DNA of 20,547 bases, from NCBI GenBank assembly GCA_964477345.1, contig CAYZDL010000021.1, positions 1 to 20,547 of the forward strand, given 5' to 3'. The notes below the pieces were generated by a model. The model saw only the letters and a program-made list of their open reading frames with translations, was not told the DNA's origin and ran no database searches. The position numbers and the translations under genes are program-made. Every line of letters begins with the position of its first letter. The first letter of the stretch is position 1. The DNA is from JAJZEO01 sp964477345. GTDB lineage: Bacteria; Chlamydiota; Chlamydiia; Chlamydiales; 2-12-FULL-49-11. Below, in pieces: positions 7,681 through 13,679 of the stretch.

Positions 7681-7695
7681 ATTGTTTTAAACTCC
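7672..7695 (-). repeat. 24-bp leader/start repeat, copy at P4
   Basis: The 24 bases covering the Shine-Dalgarno, spacer and first codons of P4 (GGAGTTTAAAACAAT then ATGGAAAGT) are identical to 8369-8392 at P3. This points to a recent duplication that included the translation signal. Confidence 0.85.
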
Positions 7696-7726
7696 ATTAA
7701 AAATAGTAAAATTATATAGTGCTTGA

Positions 7727-8377
7727 TTAGCGTCTGGCTGACCAATTTTCACACTTAATCGTAACCATACCAGCGGCAATGAGACCTAGATATCCAAGGA
7801 AGACCCCGACTACAGGTGGTACTCTTAAAGCTGATCTAACTCCATGCAAGAAATTTTGACTCGCAAAAACAAGCCCATTCCGAGCACACTTTAGCAATTC
7901 ACGATCCTCGCCTCCACTCTTTGCAAATTTATAGATTCCTGCGGCACCAAATGCAATAAATCCTACAAAATAGAGTACAGTTTTGACGGCAGATACAACA
8001 AGGTCTACAAGGGCAGCTAGGGGACCACCAATCGAAAGATCAAAGAGTTTTTTTAGCTGTGTATATTGCCGGCTTTTTAAATAAGTGATCGGGTCGTTCG
8101 AAATATTATGTTCGTGTTTTAAAAAGAACCCAAGCTGTTGTAATCTCTTGAGAAAGACTTTGGATGAAGGGGAGTTTGTTTTGCAGAGACGATTATGTGC
8201 TTTTACAAATAACATTTTCATAACGCTGTCTGTGAAAGAATCTGCATGTTTTTCCATTGGGTGAAATACCTGTACTCTGTGGGAGCTGGGCTGGGTTCGG
8301 TGCGGCTTGTCTTCTCCTGAGATTGGATAAGTAGACTCTTGTGTATTCAAACCTGAAGAAAATGTTGGACTTTCCAT
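7727..8377 (-). CDS. Inc-like bilobed hydrophobic protein, paralog P3
   Basis: A 216-residue paralog. It has a polar, Ser/Pro/His-rich N-terminus (1-50), then AHNR (60-63), conserved KHEHNISNDPITYLK (87-101), and a bilobed hydrophobic core about 111-150 (LSIGGPLAALVDLVVSA..., YFVGFIAFGAAGIY). A basic/acidic loop follows, then ALRVPPVVGVFLGYL (183-197) and a short hydrophobic end with a basic tail (ENWSARR). No signal peptide is seen. It is closest to P4 and P5 at protein level. The leader is shared with P4 over 24 identical bases. It lies 27 bases downstream of P2, so it is probably co-transcribed. An inclusion- or host-membrane role is inferred from architecture and context only. Confidence 0.68.
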   Translation of the reverse strand: MESPTFSSGLNTQESTYPISGEDKPHRTQPSSHRVQVFHPMEKHADSFTDSVMKMLFVKAHNRLCKTNSPSSKVFLKRLQQLGFFLKHEHNISNDPITYLKSRQYTQLKKLFDLSIGGPLAALVDLVVSAVKTVLYFVGFIAFGAAGIYKFAKSGGEDRELLKCARNGLVFASQNFLHGVRSALRVPPVVGVFLGYLGLIAAGMVTIKCENWSARR

Positions 8378-8392
8378 ATTGTTTTAAACTCC
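8369..8392 (-). repeat. 24-bp leader/start repeat, copy at P3
   Basis: Identical partner of 7672-7695, covering the Shine-Dalgarno, spacer and first codons of P3. Confidence 0.85.
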
Positions 8393-8404
8393 TATGATCT
8401 TCAA

Positions 8405-9049
8405 TTAAGTTGATTTTTCTTCGGTTGTTGCCGCTTTTTTGCAAGTCAAAAGGGCTGCCACTCTTTCTCCGCCGTCGATGACTGCAAGTTCGAGGTGGTC
8501 GAAAGCTTGTCCGACGAAGTGACCGACTACAGGAAGCGTTCTTAATGTATTTCGTGCAATTTGATTGATATCAGTGAACACGGACTTAATATTGTCTTTG
8601 ATTCTGGTAAACCGTTGACCGAATGTAGTTGTAGAGTCATCCAGAACTAGATCATGCAGACCTTTTGCACATTCCCAGAAAAGTCCAAGAGTAGAATCAA
8701 GGAGAACCATAACTAGTTGAAAAATTGCATGAATCACCCGAGCAACAATTTCAATAGCTCCAGAAATCGTGCTACCGAATAGATAAGAGGCAACTTTTTT
8801 TACGAGTGAAACTTTTGTGCTTTTAATGAACCCACCGTTATCCGTGGAGATCGACTGCTGTTCAAAGAAAAAATCGTCAATACACTCTGGAGAAAACTTA
8901 AATACCTGAAAATGTGAAGTTGAATGAATATTACGGTCTTTTATATAGGTGTGATAAGTAGAAATACGCTCTTTTGGTGAACATCCTTTAATTTGATTAT
9001 AAGCGTCTCGCTCGCGACCCTGTTCTGTGCCTGCCCGTGCTATAAACAT
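8405..9049 (-). CDS. Inc-like bilobed hydrophobic protein, paralog P2 (first gene of operon)
   Basis: A 214-residue, more diverged family member. It keeps the pattern of P3/P4: QQSISTDNGGFIK (64-76, compare HSISNDPIGYLK), K-KV then a bilobed hydrophobic region about 88-125, a polar loop, and NTLRTLPVVGHFVGQ (167-181) at the family C-terminal signature. The tail is longer, charged and Thr/Glu-rich (CKKAATTEEKST). No signal peptide is seen. The ATG at 9049 has AAGGA 8 bases upstream. A sigma70-type promoter (9093-9122) and a perfect dyad (9067-9093) precede it, so this is probably the regulated first gene of P2-P3-P4-P5. Function is inferred from architecture. Confidence 0.65.
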   Translation of the reverse strand: MFIARAGTEQGRERDAYNQIKGCSPKERISTYHTYIKDRNIHSTSHFQVFKFSPECIDDFFFEQQSISTDNGGFIKSTKVSLVKKVASYLFGSTISGAIEIVARVIHAIFQLVMVLLDSTLGLFWECAKGLHDLVLDDSTTTFGQRFTRIKDNIKSVFTDINQIARNTLRTLPVVGHFVGQAFDHLELAVIDGGERVAALLTCKKAATTEEKST

Positions 9050-9066
9050 AATATTGTCCTTATTTT

Positions 9067-9093
9067 TAGTTAATCGTTATTAATGATTAACTA
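9067..9093. promoter_or_regulatory. Perfect 9-bp dyad at the P2 transcription start (operator candidate)
   Basis: TAGTTAATC (9067-9075) and GATTAACTA (9085-9093) are perfect inverted repeats around 9 bases. The dyad abuts the -10 box of the P2 promoter and covers the predicted start site. It is too AT-rich, and lacks the U-tract geometry, to be a strong terminator for P1. A repressor site is the better reading. Confidence 0.5.
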
Positions 9094-9122
9094 TTGTAAC
9101 AAAAAATTGTAATTAATATCAA
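9093..9122 (-). promoter_or_regulatory. Sigma70-type promoter of the P2-P5 operon
   Basis: On the minus strand, TTGATA (9122-9117), 18 bases, then TACAAT (9098-9093). Both boxes match consensus at 5/6. It lies 44 bases upstream of the P2 ATG. Confidence 0.6.
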
Positions 9123-9140
9123 TTTTATTTATTAAATTAT

Positions 9141-9709
9141 TCACAAATCAGAAAGTTTTTCGATAATTGCTTCGTACATAATGGATCTTTTATGAAAATA
9201 ATCAATATTCGAGGGAAGATCGCATTTTGACGTATGTGTAAAGCGTTGATAGCTATCACCAAGATGGTAGATGTTTACCGGGTCACTAACNNNNNNNNNN
9301 NNNNTTGAAACAAAGCCACCAGTCCTGCTTGAGTCGTGTCGTAGAGTTTTATGAGGGGGGGACTGAGAACAGGGACCATTTTTAAACAGCCCCTGATAGC
9401 TTGATTAGTAAAACTTGCAGTAGAAATTGAGAGTTGGCCAAAATATTTTGCGAACATGCCTGCCGTATCAAAAGAGCGCCCTAAGAGAAAAATCATAGCG
9501 AGAACGAAGGAGCCAACAGCACCTACTAAGTGAGCTACAGCTAAAAGAGAGTTAACGGCCACTTCTACGACCCCTACTAATATAGTTCCTAGGGTCAAGT
9601 CGATCACCTTTTTCCAAATAGGGTATTCAGCGGAAGCTTCAAAGAGGGGCCTTTGGCAGACCATCTCTATATGGTTCGCGTAGGAGCGGAATTTGTCGAT
9701 TGAGTCCAT
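9141..9709 (-). CDS. Inc-like paralog P1, interrupted by a 14-N gap
   Basis: The 5' part (MDSIDKFRSYANHIEMVCQ...) has a short polar N-terminus, KKVIDLTLG followed by a bilobed hydrophobic region (38-76), a loop, then AIRGCLKMVPVLSPPLIKL (104-122), the divergent form of the family's C-terminal signature. Past the N-run, one frame stays open for 49 codons (VSDPVNIYHLGDSYQRF... to the TGA at 9141-9143) while another stops at once. The frame differs by one from the 5' part as written, which the uncertain gap size explains. The joined length of about 190 aa matches P2-P4 (202-216). It is therefore one gene with a hydrophilic tail. It has its own promoter at 9739-9768. Confidence 0.6.
9291..9304. 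other. Assembly gap (14 N) inside P1
   Basis: Run of 14 N, unlike the 10-N runs elsewhere, so possibly a size estimate. A length of 13 or 16 bases would join the two P1 reading frames. Confidence 0.95.
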
Positions 9710-9738
9710 GAAACACCCGTAATTACAAAGATTTGACT

Positions 9739-9768
9739 ATTATATCATAATTAAAAATTTATAATCAA
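9739..9768 (-). promoter_or_regulatory. Sigma70-type promoter of P1
   Basis: On the minus strand, TTGATT (9768-9763), 18 bases, then a perfect TATAAT (9744-9739), 29 bases before the P1 ATG. It lies in the 118-bp divergent region shared with the glycosyltransferase gene. Confidence 0.65.
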
Positions 9769-9827
9769 TTGTGTTTATTTGTAAAAGGAGACAAATCTTG
9801 GATTATGGGCTATAAAAGGGCAGAATC

Positions 9828-10712
9828 ATGGCAATTTTAGGATGTGTGGTCAATTACTGCACTAACGATTATAGGTTCTTAAATGCTTGTCTAGAGGGAC
9901 TTAGGTCGATTTCAGGTGAGATAGTGGTCTCGGTTTGTGACCATTTCTTCGATGGGGTTAATGAGGATCAGGAACTACTCCGCTTGAGCTATTCAGAGCA
10001 TAAGGATGTCCAATTCGCTCAGTTTTCTTATGGAGGTGGTTATGGACTTTATGGTGGGGCAAAAGTAGAGGGTGAGGCCCATGCGAGGGTTTTAGCCAAT
10101 ACAGGTCGCTATGTGGGGTTTTCAAAGCTCTCAGATAGAGTGGAATATGTTCTATTTGCTGATGTCGATGAAATCGGCGATGGGGAAAAATTGCAAAAAT
10201 GGGCTCAAAAAGGGGAGTTTGCCGATGCGATGCTCCTGGCCTCTTATGTTTATCTTGGGCATGAGGGGAGGCGAAGTCCCGCCTTGGGGAATGCCTACTT
10301 GGTTGTAAATAAAGGAAAGCTTCAGGCTGAGATGCTCTATAACTCCTATGAAAGGCCAGGATTCTTTAATAGCTTTGAGGGGGAAAAGAGGGCTTTTGTA
10401 TTGGGGGCTGAGGGAGAGGCTATGGTTCACCATTATAATTGGGTCAGATCTCCTAACGAACTTGAACGTAAAATTGCCTCGTGGGGACACAGGGAAGAGC
10501 GTGACTGGGGCTCATTAATTCAACAAGGACGATTGGAAGAGGCCACTGGGCGACGGTATATTGAAGTAAAGCCGACACATGACCTTCTATCGATAGACAC
10601 AGAGTCTCTAAGAAAAAGAGAGTGTCGAGTAGGCGCCAATTTTTCTCATGTAACTTATGAAACCCCAGAGAGAGTGCGGATGCGAATGTTAGAAAAGGAG
10701 TGGATTCGATGA
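9828..10712 (+). CDS. Putative GT-A-type glycosyltransferase
   Basis: A 294-residue soluble protein that opens with a Rossmann-like strand (MAILGCVVNYCTNDYRFLNACL), typical of GT2-like/GT92-like transferases that begin with a conserved N-D pair. YVLFADVDE at about 107-115 contains the DxD-type metal/nucleotide-sugar site. A later aromatic/His region (MVHHYNW) may be the catalytic or acceptor side. No signal peptide or TM segment is seen, so it is probably cytosolic. The ATG at 9828 has AAAGGG upstream. Its stop overlaps the next start as ATGA, so the MFS transporter is translationally coupled to it. The family name is uncertain; a glycosyltransferase role is the best reading. Donor and acceptor are unknown. 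Confidence 0.6.
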   Translation: MAILGCVVNYCTNDYRFLNACLEGLRSISGEIVVSVCDHFFDGVNEDQELLRLSYSEHKDVQFAQFSYGGGYGLYGGAKVEGEAHARVLANTGRYVGFSKLSDRVEYVLFADVDEIGDGEKLQKWAQKGEFADAMLLASYVYLGHEGRRSPALGNAYLVVNKGKLQAEMLYNSYERPGFFNSFEGEKRAFVLGAEGEAMVHHYNWVRSPNELERKIASWGHREERDWGSLIQQGRLEEATGRRYIEVKPTHDLLSIDTESLRKRECRVGANFSHVTYETPERVRMRMLEKEWIR

Positions 10713-12100
10713 AAAAACCGATGCAGGCATGTTATCCATGGTTACTTTGGTTGTTAGCCGCCGGGGTATATTTTTATGTGATGATCTTCAGGCTTGCTCC
10801 TAGCTCTCTTGGTCCTCAGTGGGTTGTGCTGTTCCCGTTTGTCTATGCGTTACTCCAATTCCCAATCGGTATCATGATCGACAAATTTGGTGCTAGGCGC
10901 CTGTTGATGATTGGAGCTTTTATTGTTGGTTGTGGAGCGGTGGTTTTTGCTTTAACAAGTTCAATAACGTTGGTCGAAATGGGAAGGTTTATTTGGGGGG
11001 TTGGATCAATTTTTGGATTTGTTGGAATGGTCTATTTTGTTGCTCATTGGTTTGATAGGAAAAAATGGCCCCTTTTAATCGCAATTGGCAGTTCGATCGG
11101 AATGATAGGGGCTCTTATTGGGGAAGGGGTGATGAAGTCTATGGTCAATAAATGGGGCTATCCTGTGACACTATTGATTAGCGCCATAGTTGCCTTTGGC
11201 ATTGCAGCACTTTTCATGACGATTGCAAAAAATCAATCTAGATTTGTTCGTCAAGAGGGAGAAAAAGATAAAATCAAATTTTGGCCTGCAATGAAGACGA
11301 TTTTCACCAGTCGCCAGGTTTGGCTAATGGCCTCGGTTTCGATCGGTTACACAGCTTTTATCCTAATGCTAGTAGGTTATTGGGGGGCTGCTTTTTTACA
11401 AGTGTCGAACAATTTTTCGCAAGATATGGCAAGTTTTGCCACTTCGATGATCTTGGCAGCCGGCACCATGACGCCAAGATCGATAACGTCGTAATTGTTG
11501 CACTGGAGCACGACGCCGACGATGTTCTTGCCGATGTCATGCACATCACCCTTCACGNNNNNNNNNNCAATCAAAGCTTTCCTGGTCAACCGCGTAGGCG
11601 ATTTTGGCTTTGCGCTCGGTGGACCTTTGATTGCCCATGTCGCAGATAAGATCAATAAATACAGAGAAGCGATCATTATTTTTCTCCTACTTACTCTGAT
11701 TACCTCCTCGTCTTTGATTTATTTCTCCCCCCTTGCCGATGGGGCGGTCTTTCTCTTGATGTTTTGTATCGGATTTTGTGCCTCAGCTCAGCTACTCATT
11801 TATCCGCTTGCGATTGAGATAATAGGCTTAAATCTCAAGGGGGGAGTTGTCTCTTTTATATACGCGAACTGTCTTCTTTTCGCAGCGGTCTTGGAGCCAA
11901 TCACGGGTTGGATTCTCCATCTCAGCTCGAACGGAGCTAGCCCGAACACTTTGGAAGAATATCGACTAGCCTTTACTCTCTTTGTGGTTTTACAAGCGGT
12001 CGGCTTCTTGACTAGTTTCTTAATTCCTCAACTGAAAAAGAGAAAAATTGGGAAGGGTCAGCATCATGCTGATCATGAAGATAAGCAGAAAGCTGCTTAA
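10709..12100 (+). CDS. MFS transporter, broken by an assembly chimera
   Basis: The two halves of one transporter are separated by foreign sequence. The first half, from the ATG at 10709 (AAAAGGAG 8 bases upstream; preferred over the GTG at 10700), has seven or so TM segments and motif A as GIMIDKFGARRLL. It is native up to TSMILAA (about 11462). The second half resumes at GGPLIAHVADKIN (about 11615) and runs to a Lys-rich C-terminus. Joined directly, they give about 415-420 aa with TM8 running straight into the second motif-A-like loop (LGGPLIAHVADK), the expected MFS size. The intervening 150 bases are metH- and nuoL-derived contig ends plus 10 N. The in-frame TAA at 11492-11494 is therefore an artefact. 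The substrate is unknown. The 3' end overlaps ychJ by 4 bases, tail to tail. Confidence 0.72.
11458..11557 (-). other. metH: Foreign metH fragment (assembly chimera)
   Basis: Read on the minus strand this encodes VKGDVHDIGKNIVGVVLQ, CNNYDVIDLGVMVPAA: the near-invariant cobalamin-binding motif (DxHxxG) of B12-dependent methionine synthase. It is visibly GC-richer than its surroundings, lies antisense inside an MFS gene and ends at an N-run. It is not a gene of this locus. Confidence 0.85.
11558..11567. other. Assembly gap (10 N) between chimeric contig ends
   Basis: Run of N flanked on the left by metH-like and on the right by nuoL-like sequence, both foreign to the MFS gene. The true gap may be zero bases. 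Confidence 0.95.
11568..11617 (+). other. nuoL: Foreign nuoL fragment (assembly chimera)
   Basis: Translates as IKAFLVNRVGDFGFALG, the conserved matrix-loop/TM motif of NADH-quinone oxidoreductase subunit L (KAF-VNRVGDFGFALG), then switches to MFS sequence at GGPLIAH. Only about 17 residues remain. It has no place inside an MFS transporter. Confidence 0.78.
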
Positions 12101-12495
12101 TCGAGTCGGGAGTGGTAGTACCACCGTCCCTTTTTTTTCTTAAAGAGAGACCGTTCTGTAAACGAAAGGTCTTTACCTGTAATTGATTGTAAAGTAGCAT
12201 GGAAGGTGACAGTCGCCGTTGTCTCATCAATCGATGCAGTCTCTAGAATTGCAAGATTTTGAAAGGCCGTCGTTTGGGAAAATTGAGAGATCGAAGATTT
12301 CCAGGCAGAGAGGTTAGGATTGTACTGAGGTCCCTCTTTATCTGTCGTTTCAATGATGTAGTCAAGGTTTCCCAACGCATAAGCTGAATACCGTGAGCGC
12401 ATGAGCTCTTCAGCTTTTTGAGGGATTGACGTATGATCATGAAAAGGTTTACAACATTGATCATACGGTAGGTGGCTTTTGCAGGGGCAAGACAT
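12097..12495 (-). CDS. ychJ: YchJ-family SEC-C motif protein
   Basis: A 132-residue member of the UPF0225/YchJ family. The N-terminal zinc-binding SEC-C motif is CPCKSHLPYDQCC (residues 3-15). The YchJ NTF2-like domain follows, with the hallmark AEELMRSRYSAYALGNLDYI and ending FTERSLFKKKKGRWYYH. Family members often carry a second C-terminal SEC-C motif; this one is short and has only the first. The biochemical role is not established for the family; metal binding is expected from the Cys cluster. It is divergent from the MscS-like gene with 48 bases between starts, and its stop overlaps the MFS stop tail to tail. Confidence 0.88.
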   Translation of the reverse strand: MSCPCKSHLPYDQCCKPFHDHTSIPQKAEELMRSRYSAYALGNLDYIIETTDKEGPQYNPNLSAWKSSISQFSQTTAFQNLAILETASIDETTATVTFHATLQSITGKDLSFTERSLFKKKKGRWYYHSRLD

Positions 12496-12543
12496 AATGA
12501 GTAATTCTTCCTCTTTGAGTAAATTAGCGCAAGGGGTTTATGT

Positions 12544-13596
12544 ATGGACTTAGTTTCGTTTTTGGCAAAACTGCCTTGGTGGGCCCCTATACTCTCTGTT
12601 CTCGGGGTTAACGTACTTGTTTGCCTTTTCTTAATCTGGATTGCTAAAAAGGTGACCCAAAGAAGAGGTTTTCCCTATGCCATCATTAGAGCCTTTTATC
12701 GCCCTCTACAGATGATTTTATGGATCATAGGAATTTCGGTAATGGTCTCCCTCTACGCCGATCGTTTTTTTGAATTCAGTGTCGTTCATTTGGTCGAAAT
12801 ACTCTTGAGATTGGCAGCAATTATTTCGATCTCATGGGCTGCTTATTTGCTTTGTAATGAGATCGAGAAAATCGTTAGAGAGAAAAATCATTACGATACG
12901 ACGACGATAGGAGTGATTTCAAAACTCAGTTTTATCACAATAACATTTTTGACCCTTTTAATGATTCTTCCTCTTTTTGGTGTTCACATTGCAGGATTGT
13001 TAGCGTTTGGGGGAGTTGGGGGAATTGTGATTGGTTATGCTGCCAAGGATGCTCTTGCTAACATTTTTGGAGGGATTGTAATGGCTCTTGATAAGCCCTT
13101 CAAGATAGGGGATTGGATTTGCACAGCCGATGAAAAAATCGAAGGGATCGTAGAGCACATTGGTTGGAGAATGACGACGATCAGGCAGTTTGACAAAAGA
13201 CTCCTCTATGTACCTAATCAATCTTTCTCAAATCTCATCATCGTCAATGTATCACAAATGACCCATAGGCGAATCGAAAATGTGATTGGAATTCGTTACT
13301 CTGATTCAAAGAAGATGACAATCATCTTAAATGAATTGAGAGAGTTCATCGAGACAAGGGAGGACATTGATCAGTCCCAGACCAATTATGTCTTCTTTGC
13401 CAATTTTGGTGAATCAGCCTTGGAAATTAAATTGAGAGTCTATACGAAAAGCACTTTACATGTCGATTACGTCTCTTCAATAGAGGGGATTTTGACAGGT
13501 GTTTATCAAATCATCGAAAAGCATGGAGCTCAATTGGCGTTTCCTACAACAACAATTGATCTTGCTGATAACAAATATCTTTTGTCTAAAGAATGA
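12544..13596 (+). CDS. MscS-family mechanosensitive channel
   Basis: A 350-residue inner-membrane channel that opens under membrane tension and releases osmolytes. TM segments lie at about 13-35, 56-76, 84-104 and 124-146. The pore-lining helix follows (about 148-180), with the Gly/Ala-packed MscS signature GLLAFGGVGGIVIGYAAKDA and NIFGGI. The beta domain then begins with PFKIGDWI and contains RLLYVPNQSFSN (about 219-230). The C-terminal alpha/beta domain ends near residue 350. Length and order fit an MscS/YnaI-type protein with one extra TM over the minimal three. AAGGGG precedes the ATG at 12544. It probably forms a homoheptamer, as known for the family. Confidence 0.9.
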   Translation: MDLVSFLAKLPWWAPILSVLGVNVLVCLFLIWIAKKVTQRRGFPYAIIRAFYRPLQMILWIIGISVMVSLYADRFFEFSVVHLVEILLRLAAIISISWAAYLLCNEIEKIVREKNHYDTTTIGVISKLSFITITFLTLLMILPLFGVHIAGLLAFGGVGGIVIGYAAKDALANIFGGIVMALDKPFKIGDWICTADEKIEGIVEHIGWRMTTIRQFDKRLLYVPNQSFSNLIIVNVSQMTHRRIENVIGIRYSDSKKMTIILNELREFIETREDIDQSQTNYVFFANFGESALEIKLRVYTKSTLHVDYVSSIEGILTGVYQIIEKHGAQLAFPTTTIDLADNKYLLSKE

Positions 13597-13627
13597 AAGT
13601 TTATTACAAGAGACAACGAATAATTTC

Positions 13628-13657
13628 TTGACATTCGGAAATCGATACGACTATCCT
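13628..13657 (+). promoter_or_regulatory. Candidate promoter of the 468-aa protein gene
   Basis: Perfect -35 TTGACA (13628-13633), 18 bases, then TATCCT (13652-13657, 4/6). It is 22 bases before the ATG at 13680. Confidence 0.5.
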
Positions 13658-13679
13658 CATTGCATACTAGAGACTAGGT

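Noticed and set aside
9067..9093. Reading the dyad as a Rho-independent terminator for P1
   Set aside because: The stem is AT-rich and no T-run follows it in the P1 direction. It fits an operator at the P2 start better.
4758..9709. A complete type III secretion apparatus
   Set aside because: No secretion ATPase, ring, needle or export-gate genes are present. Only candidate substrates and one chaperone-like gene can be argued.
11281..11676. Overlapping frames around 11300-11676 as genuine genes, including an antisense metH gene
   Set aside because: The metH part is only about 33 codons, stops at an N-run and lies inside a transporter. It is an assembly artefact, not a gene.
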